The notes: generated by a model from the sequence alone, not told the origin. DNA of 64,000 nt from Sphingobacterium tabacisoli (GCF_017908035.1 NZ_JAEQMU010000001.1:1302001-1366000), one strand, 5' to 3'; counted from the first letter of the stretch, positions 8,399-17,385 are shown. Translations and numbers: made by a program.

Positions 8399-9268
8399 AT
8401 GAAAAACTTAACAAACATCCTATTCGCGTCAGCACTATCAGTAGCCTTGATCTCTTGTGACAAAAGCGACCCATCGGCCAACAATGTCACATTACATTTC
8501 AACAATACCTTCAAGGACAAAACTATCGTGCTGGGCGATGCCAACTCCACACAAGCCAGTATCAATACTTCTGCTGCTGGACAAACACATCAGTTTTCCG
8601 AATTAAAATATGTCATCAGCAATATCCGTTTAGTAAAAACAGACGGTCAGGAAATACCCTACAACATCAATGACCTAGACAAAGGAGCTACTGTAATAGA
8701 CCACTCCAAAGCGTCCACCTTGAGCTATGTGCTGTCCAATATTCCTGCTGCCGATTACAAACAGTTAAAGTTTGGCTTAGGTGTCAAGCCAGAATTAAAC
8801 ACCCTAGACGAGGTCCGCTTTCCAAATTTCTACAACACTGCAGGTAAAAATGATACCAAGATGATGTGGGAATGGGGAACTGGCTACAGATTTACCAAAA
8901 TTGAAGGGTTCTACGATACGGACAAAAAGAAATTATCAATCCATACCGGAAGTACTTTAGACGGCAAACGGGAAAATCAAGCAACATATGTACCTGGCGT
9001 AGATGCCTACAGAGACATCACCCTAACTTTACCAGAAGTAGTGCTTGTAGGCAAGGCCTCTACTGTAATCTATGTCAAAGCCGACTTCGACAAACTTTTG
9101 AGCGGCACGACCAACACAATTACATTGCGTTCTGGAACTGGACCAGATGACAATGCGACTCCAAATATTCACACTGCCGATGGCATGGTTCAATTTGTCG
9201 ACAACCTGGGTGGCAATGGTAAATCAAACCAATCGGGCATGTTTTCCATCACCCATGTAAAAAACTAA
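8399..9268 (+). CDS. mbnP: MbnP-like lipoprotein
   Basis: A 289-residue lipoprotein (lipobox ALISC, Cys20). The body matches the MbnP family pattern: LHFNNTF near the start, HQFSELKYVISNIRL, LSYVLSNIPAADYKQLKFGLGV, then MMWEWGTGYRFTKIEGF. In characterised MbnP a tryptophan is oxidised to kynurenine by the partner MbnH, and the product binds copper. Candidate tryptophans here are Trp157 and Trp159. It sits 22 nt after the copper receptor and 62 nt before the di-heme enzyme, exactly the partner arrangement expected. No methanobactin precursor is visible nearby, so its use here is independent of methanobactin. Confidence 0.85.
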   Translation: MKNLTNILFASALSVALISCDKSDPSANNVTLHFNNTFKDKTIVLGDANSTQASINTSAAGQTHQFSELKYVISNIRLVKTDGQEIPYNINDLDKGATVIDHSKASTLSYVLSNIPAADYKQLKFGLGVKPELNTLDEVRFPNFYNTAGKNDTKMMWEWGTGYRFTKIEGFYDTDKKKLSIHTGSTLDGKRENQATYVPGVDAYRDITLTLPEVVLVGKASTVIYVKADFDKLLSGTTNTITLRSGTGPDDNATPNIHTADGMVQFVDNLGGNGKSNQSGMFSITHVKN

Positions 9269-9330
9269 ACCACAACAATATCCGGGGTGCCTACTTAAGG
9301 TTGCGCACCCCAATTTTACCCGTATAACAG

Positions 9331-10362
9331 ATGAAAAAATCCATCGGCATACTCACACTTTCCCTAATCATACTCACTTTAGCCTGTAACCGTAAGGAGG
9401 CCGAAGAAGAGTTGGCCATTGACAATCCTGAGCTCCCACTGTCTATCCCAAAGGGCTTCCCTCCATTGAACGAAGCTTTTTATAAGAACAAACCTACGAA
9501 ATATGGCGTTGAGCTTGGAGAAAAACTGTTTCATGAGAAAAGGCTCAGTGGCAACAATACTATCTCTTGTGCCAGCTGCCATCAGCAATCCAAAGCATTT
9601 ACCGACAATCAGGCGCAAGCTATCGGTATATACAACCGCGTAGGACTTCGTAATACTCCACCTATTCAAAATCTAGCTTTTATAAAACACTACAATTGGG
9701 ACGGTAATAAGCGCCAGCTCGAAACACAGCCCTTAGTACCTATCATCACGCATGAGGAGATGAACTCCTCTATTGTAGAAGTTATGAGCAAATTAAAAGT
9801 CGAAAAAGACTATCAGATTCTATTTCGAAAAGCATTTGGCGATCCTGAAATCACTCCTGATCGAATTTATAGAAGCATCGCCCAATATGAATACACCCTC
9901 ATCTCCGCCAACAGCAAATATGATAAGGTAAAACGCAACGAGGGTATACATTTCAGCGATACCGAGCTGCAAGGCTACCAACTGTTTCAGGCGAAATGCG
10001 CCAGTTGCCACAGCGGCGAACTTTTTACAGACCAAAGCTTTAGGAATATTGGCTTCCCTATCAACCCCAGTACCGAAGAAGCTGGCCGTGGCCGGGTAAC
10101 TGGTATCCGAGAAGACTATATGCGTTTCCGTGTCCCTTCATTGCGCAACATTGCCTACACTGCACCTTACGGCAGTTTTGGACAATTTAAGACCCTAGAA
10201 GAGGTGCTGGATTATTTTGACAAAGGCGTATTGCATGCCAACAACCTAGATCCCATCTTAACAGAAAATGGCAATCGAATTCCTATGACTCCCAAGGAGA
10301 AATCCGATATCATCTCCTTTTTACATACCTTAAGTGACGAAACCTTTATAACCCCACGATAA
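9331..10362 (+). CDS. mbnH: MbnH-like di-heme cytochrome c peroxidase family protein
   Basis: A 343-residue lipoprotein (lipobox LTLAC, Cys19) of the bacterial di-heme peroxidase/MauG superfamily. It has two c-type heme motifs: CASCH at residues 80-84 and CASCH at 223-227. The CxxCH spacing and the conserved GLRNTPPIQNLAF and RVPSLRNIAYTAPY stretches are typical. MbnH enzymes use a bis-Fe(IV) state to oxidise a tryptophan of MbnP. The adjacent mbnP-like gene supports that role over simple H2O2 detoxification. It is the last gene of the copper locus. The assignment to MbnH rather than generic CcpA rests on the neighbourhood. Confidence 0.83.
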   Translation: MKKSIGILTLSLIILTLACNRKEAEEELAIDNPELPLSIPKGFPPLNEAFYKNKPTKYGVELGEKLFHEKRLSGNNTISCASCHQQSKAFTDNQAQAIGIYNRVGLRNTPPIQNLAFIKHYNWDGNKRQLETQPLVPIITHEEMNSSIVEVMSKLKVEKDYQILFRKAFGDPEITPDRIYRSIAQYEYTLISANSKYDKVKRNEGIHFSDTELQGYQLFQAKCASCHSGELFTDQSFRNIGFPINPSTEEAGRGRVTGIREDYMRFRVPSLRNIAYTAPYGSFGQFKTLEEVLDYFDKGVLHANNLDPILTENGNRIPMTPKEKSDIISFLHTLSDETFITPR

Positions 10363-10431
10363 ATGCGATGTAAATATTTTTTGCTGCTACAACTCCTATT
10401 ATTAACCAATAAAGTGTAAATTGTAGCGCTG

Positions 10432-10452
10432 TTATCACCATTGGGGTGATAA
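10432..10452. promoter_or_regulatory. 8-bp inverted repeat before the methyltransferase gene
   Basis: TTATCACC (10432-10439) and GGTGATAA (10445-10452) form a perfect inverted repeat with a 5-nt centre, 22 nt before the ATG at 10475. No T run follows, so it is not a standard terminator. It may be an operator or a weak hairpin after the mbnH-like gene. Confidence 0.45.
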
Positions 10453-10474
10453 TGAGAATATAAAAAGGGTAAAA

Positions 10475-11275
10475 ATGAGCGCAGAACACAATTATGTGGC
10501 GGTAAACCGCCAATCTTGGAACAACAGAACCGAGTCACACCTAAAATCCGAATTTTACGACATGGAAGGCTTCCTCAAAGGAAACACCTCGCTGAATAAC
10601 ATCGAGCTGGAACTTTTGGGCGATGTAAGCGGAAAATCCATACTCCATCTACAATGTCATTTTGGACAAGATAGCATATCCTTGAGCAGACTGGGAGCAG
10701 ATGTGACAGGTATAGATCTTTCAGACAAAGCCATAGATAGTGCTCGTCAGATTGCCCAACAAACCGAGGCAGCCAGCAAATTCATCTGCTGTGATATCTA
10801 CGACCTGCCGAATCACCTAAATGAACAATTTGACATTGTCTATACCAGTTATGGTACCATCGGTTGGCTTCCTGATCTGGACAAATGGGCGAAAATTATT
10901 TCTACGTTTTTGAAACCTGGAGGACAGTTTGTCTTCGTCGAATTTCATCCTGTCGTCTGGATGTTTGACGATGATTTTGATAAGATAGGCTATCGATATT
11001 TTAATTCCGGTCCTATCCTTGAATCAGAAAATGGCACCTATGCAGATAAAGAAGCTGACATTAGTCAGGATTATGTTTGTTGGAATCATAGCATCAGTGA
11101 AGTCCTCAACAGCCTCATCGGTAATGGTCTCGAACTAAAATCATTTGATGAGTTTGACTACTCGCCTTATAATTGTTTCGCTAAGACTATCGAGTTTGCA
11201 CCGAAGCAATACCGCATAGCCCATCTGGAGAATAAGATCCCAATGGTGTACGCTTTGGTTGCCTACAAGAAATAA
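10475..11275 (+). CDS. Class I SAM-dependent methyltransferase
   Basis: A 266-residue protein with a Rossmann methyltransferase core. Motif I appears as ILHLQCHFGQDSISLSRLG (about residues 57-75), motif II as VTGIDLS and motif IV as FDIVYTSYG. The family resembles UbiE-like cytosolic methyltransferases; the substrate is unknown. It lies 112 nt after the copper locus, preceded by an inverted repeat and followed by a strong terminator, so it is likely a separate unit. No membrane segments or signal peptide. Confidence 0.88.
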   Translation: MSAEHNYVAVNRQSWNNRTESHLKSEFYDMEGFLKGNTSLNNIELELLGDVSGKSILHLQCHFGQDSISLSRLGADVTGIDLSDKAIDSARQIAQQTEAASKFICCDIYDLPNHLNEQFDIVYTSYGTIGWLPDLDKWAKIISTFLKPGGQFVFVEFHPVVWMFDDDFDKIGYRYFNSGPILESENGTYADKEADISQDYVCWNHSISEVLNSLIGNGLELKSFDEFDYSPYNCFAKTIEFAPKQYRIAHLENKIPMVYALVAYKK

Positions 11276-11293
11276 GATAATATACCTTAAAAC

Positions 11294-11336
11294 AAAATGA
11301 CGGCTCGAATCTCAACTCAGGCCGTCATTTTATTTT
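11294..11336. terminator. Bidirectional terminator between methyltransferase and MFS genes
   Basis: Perfect 11-bp stem (11294-11304 with 11321-11331), with A-rich flank on the left and T-rich on the right. It lies between convergent genes and can serve both. Confidence 0.8.
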
Positions 11337-11353
11337 TAAGCTTTACTCTTGTT

Positions 11354-12517
11354 TTACTTCGACAAGCGATACCCTATAACCACAAATGGAATAGTCCCTA
11401 CCATCACCAACGCCGTAGTCAACAGTGCCGTGCCCGAAAAAAGCGACACGATACCACTTGCCAAGAAACAAGTTCCCAATTGTAACGCATTCTGCATCGC
11501 TGACGCTTTCCCTAGACTATTCGGAAAAAGCTTCATAGCCTGAGCCACCACAATAGGATAACAGGCACCATTTGCCAATGCCATCAGGCAAAATGGCACC
11601 AACAACATTACCAGAGTTGGTGTGGAGATCAATGTTATAGCCAATACACCGATAACGGCAACTGAATAAAGAACTAATAAAAAAGGCAAGATACGTTTAC
11701 CTTCGACCTTATCAGAAAGTGCTCTATAGCCATATCCCCCTAGCATAAATGCAATAGTCTGCGGCACAAAACTAAAACCTATCTCTCCCTCATTATAGCC
11801 CAATTCTTTCAGGAAGAACGGCGATCCTGTCAACCAGGCAAAGAATGCTCCCGAACAGACGGCATAGATCATCACATTGCCGATATAGGTTTTCGACCGC
11901 AACAACTGAATGTAAGATTCACCTTTCTGTTTCAGCGTAGCACCGTCCGTTGTCCTCTCCGTTTTTAACGTAAATGTATAAGCCATCAGCAGTAAAGCGA
12001 TAAGAGCCAATACAATAAAAATTGACCGCCAGTTGTAGTGATCCAACATAAACACTCCCAATAAAGGTGCCAGTGCGGGCGACAAAGCCACTAAAGGCAT
12101 AATAGTCGCAAATACCTTGTTCGTCTGATCTGCAGGATACCTTTCGATGACCAACGCTTGCCAACTGACTGCAGCAGCACATACTCCTACCGCCTGTATC
12201 AATCGTAAGCTCAGCAGCATGGTAACACTGTTTGTAAAATAAATCGCAAGTGACGCTACTGTAAATATCCCCAAGCCCATTAGAATTGAACGAGGTTTTC
12301 CGATCTTGTCAGCCAAAGGTCCCCATAGCAGCTGTGCAATAGCATACCCTGCCAAAAATAAAGTAAGACTAGCACTAATACTGTTCTTACTCGTTTCCAA
12401 GTCTATGCGCATTTTATCAAATGCGGGTAGATACATGTCTGTTGCCAAAAACCCTATCACACTCAATCCTGCGAGGTAAACCAAGAACAGAAAATTGTTT
12501 TTCTCTTTATTTGCCAT
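11354..12517 (-). CDS. Bcr/CflA-type MFS multidrug efflux transporter
   Basis: A 387-residue protein with 12 predicted membrane helices. Diagnostic stretches are DMYLPAF in helix 1, the motif-A loop LWGPLADKIGKPRSI between helices 2 and 3, and LALSPALAPLLG-type residues in the middle (VALSPALAPLLGVFML). This is the DHA1 Bcr/CflA pattern, proton-driven drug or metabolite export at the inner membrane. The substrate is unknown. Monocistronic, convergent with the methyltransferase. Confidence 0.9.
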   Translation of the reverse strand: MANKEKNNFLFLVYLAGLSVIGFLATDMYLPAFDKMRIDLETSKNSISASLTLFLAGYAIAQLLWGPLADKIGKPRSILMGLGIFTVASLAIYFTNSVTMLLSLRLIQAVGVCAAAVSWQALVIERYPADQTNKVFATIMPLVALSPALAPLLGVFMLDHYNWRSIFIVLALIALLLMAYTFTLKTERTTDGATLKQKGESYIQLLRSKTYIGNVMIYAVCSGAFFAWLTGSPFFLKELGYNEGEIGFSFVPQTIAFMLGGYGYRALSDKVEGKRILPFLLVLYSVAVIGVLAITLISTPTLVMLLVPFCLMALANGACYPIVVAQAMKLFPNSLGKASAMQNALQLGTCFLASGIVSLFSGTALLTTALVMVGTIPFVVIGYRLSK

Positions 12518-12604
12518 GTATATGCTTTTTTAAATTAAGGTGCAAAGGTAACACAAAAGGTCATCAACAGCCTCCCTTTTCCTCCTTTTTGACTTAAAAA
12601 CAAC

Positions 12605-12639
12605 GAATAAAAAACGTCACCCCGGATCTGAGGTGACGT
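12605..12639 (-). terminator. Terminator of the barrel-protein operon
   Basis: Stem of 8 bp (12614-12621 with 12632-12639). Read on the minus strand it is followed by a T run (A run at 12607-12614). It lies 25 nt after the stop of the gene at 12665. Confidence 0.7.
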
Positions 12640-12664
12640 CATAACTTCTTTTATTTATCTAAAA

Positions 12665-13414
12665 CTAATTGAACGGCAAGACATATCCTGCTGCAATAGT
12701 AAAGAATGTATTATGCAGCTTGATAGGTAGATGGTCCGTAGGTGCATCAATAACGTTGTTCACGCCATAGTTAAACACTCCCCTCACCTGCCACACAGGA
12801 CTTAAGGCATAGACACCCCCTACATGAACACCAATATCCGTCTTGTTCACTAACTTAGACACGTCAAATGTAGCGCTTGATATCTCAATCTTAGTCGTCG
12901 TTGGATCTCCCAAACGTACATATGCATTGTGCACGCCTCCTTCAAAAGAGCGGTGCAATGCACGGGCGATTGAAAAACCACCGAAGAGCGACCATTTTTG
13001 ATTCAGCTCATAGTGAGCAGACACCGGCAACTCGAGGTACAGGTTATTGAACGAAGATGCTACAGAACCTGTAAAGTAACCTATAAAGCCAGGTATGGGC
13101 TGATTTTCAAACTCGATCATCGCTTTAAAGTTCTCTGCAAATGCTCTTGTCTTCATCCCTTTATTGACGAGATTCAAGCCCGAAGAAATCATAAGCTTGT
13201 CGTTAACTTTATAAAAAGGCACTTCGACACCTATCGAAAATGGATTCACAGGACGATAACTCTCTACCTCACGGATTTCTTGTGGTATAGAGGCCGGTGT
13301 CACACCACCGATATGCACCCCAGCATGTATGATCACACGGTCTATCCCTACCTGCGCGTACGTCGATACAGCCCCCATACAACCTATTAATAGCAATACT
13401 ATATATCTCATCAT
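12665..13414 (-). CDS. Outer-membrane beta-barrel protein (porin-like)
   Basis: A 249-residue protein with a signal peptide (cleavage after about residue 20, TYAQ) and alternating hydrophobic/aromatic strands running to the C-terminus (IAAGYVLPFN). This is typical of the small Bacteroidota outer-membrane barrel family. No enzyme motif is visible. Its start overlaps the stop of the PCMD lipoprotein gene by 4 nt (ATGA at 13411-13414), so the two are translationally coupled. It is the last gene of a unit that begins with the Ntn hydrolase. Confidence 0.75.
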   Translation of the reverse strand: MMRYIVLLLIGCMGAVSTYAQVGIDRVIIHAGVHIGGVTPASIPQEIREVESYRPVNPFSIGVEVPFYKVNDKLMISSGLNLVNKGMKTRAFAENFKAMIEFENQPIPGFIGYFTGSVASSFNNLYLELPVSAHYELNQKWSLFGGFSIARALHRSFEGGVHNAYVRLGDPTTTKIEISSATFDVSKLVNKTDIGVHVGGVYALSPVWQVRGVFNYGVNNVIDAPTDHLPIKLHNTFFTIAAGYVLPFN

Positions 13415-14562
13415 TTGATCGTAATCTTAATATCATCCACTAATAACACACTTCCTACAGCCCCTTGAAAGATATCACCATTCTTACTCGAGCTCAACAC
13501 GATAGCTAACTTATACTTCCCTCCAGCAAATCCCTCCAATTGAGGTACTTTATGGTATTTAAAGCGAATATCAAAAGCTTTAAAATCCTTGGATGTGGTC
13601 GCTACCCCATCGTACAATATTGCCGTCGCAACAATACTCTTCTCTGTCTGCAGATTTGTCCCATCCAGATAGTCCACTTTAGTTCTAGACTTCAGTTCGT
13701 CCGCATCATAAAGCACGGCTACCAACGAACAAGTATCTTTCACATTCGGCATCGGTGCACTATTGTGGTCTATAACCTGTTTACCTGGAGTGTAGTGGTA
13801 GAATCCTGAAAACGATTCAGGTGCCGCTTCTATAGGTCGTCCAAAATGCGTAGAGTTTAACGGGTCGCCCATCACATTCCCAGAATCAAATTCGCCGATG
13901 AATATATTACCTGCGGCAATTGGCTTCTTCGCTCCCGCTCCAAAAGCACCCGTAGATTTTGTTTCCAATTTTACGGCAGTCTCTCCACTGTGTGCTGTGG
14001 TACTAAACTGCATCGGGTAAAGACCAGGTTGTTTCTTAGTAATCGGTGATATACTAAATACGAAGCCAGCATTGCCTGAATCCCAGGTATCCATTCTACG
14101 TCCTTGCCGTAAACTAAAGAATTCCGTATACTTATTTTTATCCTGGATAATATAGTCCTCAAAGTTATACTCCAAAGGCATAAAGGTAACACGCTCATCG
14201 GTCATGGTTACCGTATATTTCTTACTGAACTCTCCATTTTCCGAAGTCACGGTATAAATCACCGGTTCTGTAAAATTCTGTACAGAACCACTTGCAGGCA
14301 CACTTGTAGCACCACGGCTAAGGGTGAACGCAAATGCATACGCTTTTACATTCACTTTTTCATCGTTTGCAAATAGCTTGACCTCATTATTAGTGATTAC
14401 TGGATCGGCGAAAAAGTCACCCTCTTTAGATACTACGGATAGAATATCTGCTTCGATATTGGGCAGCGCTTTCTTGATGCAACCTGTAAACAAGGATGGT
14501 GTCAAGAGCAATAGCATACCGACCAATGACCGAAACAGATGTGAAAATGATTTAATGATCAT
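13411..14562 (-). CDS. PCMD-domain lipoprotein
   Basis: A 383-residue lipoprotein (lipobox LFTGC, Cys28). Residues about 40-125 contain an N-terminal Ig-like region (ITNNEVKLFANDEKV). The remainder matches the PCMD (putative carbohydrate metabolism) domain with AGNIFIGEF, GRPIEAAPESFSGFYHY and a C-terminal LLVDDI. Such proteins are surface or periplasmic and often lie next to barrel proteins. The function is not established. It lies 43 nt after the Ntn hydrolase gene and overlaps the following barrel gene by 4 nt. Confidence 0.75.
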   Translation of the reverse strand: MIIKSFSHLFRSLVGMLLLLTPSLFTGCIKKALPNIEADILSVVSKEGDFFADPVITNNEVKLFANDEKVNVKAYAFAFTLSRGATSVPASGSVQNFTEPVIYTVTSENGEFSKKYTVTMTDERVTFMPLEYNFEDYIIQDKNKYTEFFSLRQGRRMDTWDSGNAGFVFSISPITKKQPGLYPMQFSTTAHSGETAVKLETKSTGAFGAGAKKPIAAGNIFIGEFDSGNVMGDPLNSTHFGRPIEAAPESFSGFYHYTPGKQVIDHNSAPMPNVKDTCSLVAVLYDADELKSRTKVDYLDGTNLQTEKSIVATAILYDGVATTSKDFKAFDIRFKYHKVPQLEGFAGGKYKLAIVLSSSKNGDIFQGAVGSVLLVDDIKITIK

Positions 14563-14605
14563 TTGACTGTGCTAATAATTATGTTATAAGATGAACGATT
14601 CCTGA

Positions 14606-15646
14606 TTAGATACCAACAAATTGGAAAGGCTTCGCTGCTTTAAAATTAGCATTAGACAATCCATTGAATGTCGAAAATTCTTTCAAATCAAGCATCATTG
14701 TCTTAGCGCCCTCAGCCAAATTAAACTTTTTAAGATCTACCCAGAATGTATTAGGTGTAAGCACTGTTTCAAAATAGTATACCTTATTCTTCTGATCTGC
14801 TACAGATCTCCAACGTGTAGATGATATATTAGGTTCTGCTTCAGAACTTATCCCGAATGGAACTGAACAGTTACGTATCACCGAAAACACACTTGCTACT
14901 GATGTACGCGTATCCTCTGTCTGCGGAATTGCATTGATATAGTACGATGCACGTACAAAACGATCTGCTGCACGATTTGTACCCGGCAACATTGCAGTAC
15001 CTGGTACTCCTTCCCAATATTTGTTCAAGGCCAACTGATCACCAAACACCGGAGAGTTAGTCATCACCGTATAGGTCGGGCTGTGGTGGATGACCAATTT
15101 ACCGTTAATATATTCTAGAATGGCATTATCACCAGTCGCATCCGAGATAGACAAATGTAGCGTTGTGAACTTTTGTGTACCTGGGATATAGTCACTCACC
15201 ACTACAAATGACTCTTTCCCTAGATCAAGTACAGCTTCCTGTACCGTAGCATAATTATCTAATACATACTGTGCCCAGGCCGATATAGTCAATCCTTGTT
15301 TAGTTCCTGCAGGATTAAATTTCGCATACTCAGACTCGACCAGCCAAAGCACATTTGCGACAAGACCTTTTTCATTAAGGCCATCTGTAGTTGCGATATC
15401 CCATGCTGATGCGATTACAGACCCATACTTTGATTTCCATTTGACCGATTGGGGGCCTACTTGACCGTTACGTTCCAATCCACGAGGAAACACCCATAGA
15501 TTGGCTGCAATATCATCCTTCCAGTCCATACTACGTGCTGTAATGATATTACCATTTGGTCCCTTGTAAACTACGCGCGTACAAGCCCAGGCCTGAGCAC
15601 CCAATAAAGCGCAAGCCGTCAATAGTGATGCGAATACTTTCTTCAT
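14606..15646 (-). CDS. Linear amide C-N hydrolase (choloylglycine hydrolase/penicillin V acylase family)
   Basis: A 346-residue Ntn-hydrolase. The signal peptide ends at AQAWA, so processing exposes Cys22, the expected N-terminal nucleophile (ACTRVVYKG). Family residues follow: ARSMDW (Arg and Asp), the NEKGLVANVLWL region and MTNSPVF with the conserved Asn. These enzymes cleave amides such as penicillin V, bile-salt conjugates or N-acyl homoserine lactones. The signal peptide places this one in the periplasm or outside. First gene of a unit with the PCMD lipoprotein and barrel protein, so a secreted or surface substrate is likely. Which amide cannot be decided from sequence. Confidence 0.9.
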   Translation of the reverse strand: MKKVFASLLTACALLGAQAWACTRVVYKGPNGNIITARSMDWKDDIAANLWVFPRGLERNGQVGPQSVKWKSKYGSVIASAWDIATTDGLNEKGLVANVLWLVESEYAKFNPAGTKQGLTISAWAQYVLDNYATVQEAVLDLGKESFVVVSDYIPGTQKFTTLHLSISDATGDNAILEYINGKLVIHHSPTYTVMTNSPVFGDQLALNKYWEGVPGTAMLPGTNRAADRFVRASYYINAIPQTEDTRTSVASVFSVIRNCSVPFGISSEAEPNISSTRWRSVADQKNKVYYFETVLTPNTFWVDLKKFNLAEGAKTMMLDLKEFSTFNGLSNANFKAAKPFQFVGI

Positions 15647-15910
15647 ATGTAAATTATTTTATGACCTACCAGCAAGTAGATCGGTTTTTTTTCAATGGTA
15701 ACTTCTACTTTTGGAAAAATATCATATAAGTTAAACTTAACAATAGACCCTAACTGCAACCGAGGCCTATAGTTAGCTTTCCAAGGCTAAATTAGTATTT
15801 TAATCGCAGAGCCCGTCGTTATTTTTCCACATTTTTAGAAGTATTTTTTATTATTAAGTACATTGTCAACAAATACCATATCGCTTAACTAATGAACCAT
15901 GCTACGTTAT
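15647..15910. other. Intergenic region, no gene
   Basis: AT-rich region of about 260 nt between the Ntn-hydrolase start and the butanediol dehydrogenase terminator. It must hold the promoter of the minus-strand hydrolase unit, but I could not identify a clean TAnnTTTG box on that strand. No RNA gene or repeat is recognisable. Confidence 0.5.
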
Positions 15911-15948
15911 AAAAGACAAAGCCCGAATAAATCCGGGCTTTGTCTTTT
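15911..15948 (-). terminator. Strong terminator of the butanediol dehydrogenase gene
   Basis: A perfect 15-bp stem (15911-15925 with 15934-15948), an 8-nt loop, A/T-rich ends on both sides. It lies 9 nt after the stop codon. Confidence 0.85.
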
Positions 15949-15956
15949 ATAAGATA

Positions 15957-17024
15957 TTAACCTTTTTGTATATCAACTAAGATTTTCACTTCTGTAGGAT
16001 CATTCACCAAGGCTTCAAATCCTTTTACCACAATATCATCTAGACCAATTTTACTAGTTACCAGCTTTTCTACAGGCATACGTCCACTATCGATAAGCGC
16101 AATGACCTGCGGAAAAATATTACGATAAGCAATAATTCCTTTTATAGTAATCTCTCGAAGTACCTGATCTAGCGCATTTGTACTCACGGGTTTACCAAAT
16201 AATGCCACTAAGACCGCTGTCCCTCCGTTTCTTACACTCTCGATACCATTTGTATAGGAAGCCTGTACACCTGCACAATCCAGAAAAACATCCACACCAA
16301 GCCCCGTAATAGCCTTTACCTTTTGGGGTATACCATCTTCCTTAGCATTGATAATATGTGTAGCACCTATAGCCTTTGCTTTCTCCAAACGTTTGTCTGC
16401 TATATCAGTTACGATCACCGTTGTGGCTCCTGCGGCAAGAGCCGCCTGTACGCACAATAGCCCTATTGGACCTGCTCCCGACACCAATACGGTCTCTCCG
16501 ATTTTAAGTCCACTCTGCAATACAGCATATACCGCAACAGCAGCAGGCTCTACGAGTGCGCCTTTTTCGAAAGACATTGTATCAGGTATTTTATGCACCA
16601 TATAATCTTCAACAACCACATACGACGCAAACCCACCATTGCTGGAAAGACCTATAAACCCTAATGGTTCGGACAGATTGTACTCGCCATTCGGAATAAA
16701 AGGGCTATCAAAATTTTTGAAAAGAGGTTCCACAACAACCCGATCACCGACTTTCAAATGATGCACGCCCTCTCCTACAGCTTCTACTACACCCGAAAAC
16801 TCATGTCCTAAGGTAGTTACTCCCTGATGTCCATTCAATGGGTACGGTTGGTCTACCGGAATTAACTGTGGTCCATGTACATACTCATGTAAATCGGAAC
16901 CACAGATTCCTGCAAACTGAACCGCTATTTTAACCTGTCCTGCTTTAGCCTCTGGAATAGTTGCTGATTCGACCCTGATGTCTTTTGCAGCATACCAACG
17001 TGCCGCTTTCATTGTGTTAGCCAT
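15957..17024 (-). CDS. 2,3-butanediol dehydrogenase-type zinc alcohol dehydrogenase
   Basis: A 355-residue medium-chain dehydrogenase. The catalytic zinc ligands appear as CGSDLHE and GHEFSG in the N-terminal half. The NAD-binding motif is VSGAGPIGLLC (about residues 175-185). The family-typical EPAAVAVYAV is present. The four-cysteine structural zinc lobe is replaced by a cysteine-free loop (GEYNLSEPLGFIGL), as in known Bacillus-type butanediol dehydrogenases. Predicted to interconvert acetoin and 2,3-butanediol with NAD. Start: MANTMKAARW at 17024 has AAAGAT-rich ribosome-binding context. The longer frame to 17078 adds an unlikely extension. Monocistronic. Confidence 0.88.
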   Translation of the reverse strand: MANTMKAARWYAAKDIRVESATIPEAKAGQVKIAVQFAGICGSDLHEYVHGPQLIPVDQPYPLNGHQGVTTLGHEFSGVVEAVGEGVHHLKVGDRVVVEPLFKNFDSPFIPNGEYNLSEPLGFIGLSSNGGFASYVVVEDYMVHKIPDTMSFEKGALVEPAAVAVYAVLQSGLKIGETVLVSGAGPIGLLCVQAALAAGATTVIVTDIADKRLEKAKAIGATHIINAKEDGIPQKVKAITGLGVDVFLDCAGVQASYTNGIESVRNGGTAVLVALFGKPVSTNALDQVLREITIKGIIAYRNIFPQVIALIDSGRMPVEKLVTSKIGLDDIVVKGFEALVNDPTEVKILVDIQKG

Positions 17025-17377
17025 ATCTTTATCTTTTTTATGGTTTGTATATAAAGGTATTGAGAAATAGCACGCCATACTATGACCTGTGCTCTAGAAA
17101 TAAATGATCCTTATCACCTATTTCTTTCGCCTCTCCTATATTGCTACATCTTTTCATAAAAAATTTTCATGATTCCTTTGGATCGCCAATAACGATGAAC
17201 CGAACCCGATTATCGCGGGTGAGCTCTTGAATACCTTCAAAAAAGAATAGTATCATGAAAAAAGTTCTTGATAGCCATTAAACCGAACGAAGAGAGCTCA
17301 TTGATGCTTTGAAATATACTATAGAATCATTAAAACAGACACTTTCAGAAAAAAACTCTTTTATCAACTACTTCACG
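17025..17377. other. Intergenic region with possible coding remnant
   Basis: About 350 nt between the dehydrogenase and the next hypothetical gene. In frame with the latter, an open stretch from 17282 codes for a helix-like segment (RRELIDALKYTIESLKQT), preceded by TAA at 17279 and before that by a short ATG frame at 17255. This could be the decayed N-terminus of a longer protein or chance. A promoter box at 17378 argues the present gene starts after it. Confidence 0.4.
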
Positions 17378-17385
17378 TATTTTTG
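17378..17385 (+). promoter_or_regulatory. Candidate -7 box (TATTTTTG)
   Basis: TATTTTTG followed by C matches the Bacteroidota -7 consensus and lies 20 nt before the ATG at 17405. No good -33 TTTG is seen. It helps choose the start of the following gene. Confidence 0.45.

Noticed and set aside
15957..17024. Loss of structural zinc cysteines as a sign of a broken dehydrogenase
   Set aside because: Functional Bacillus-type butanediol dehydrogenases also lack these cysteines, and the rest of the protein is intact.
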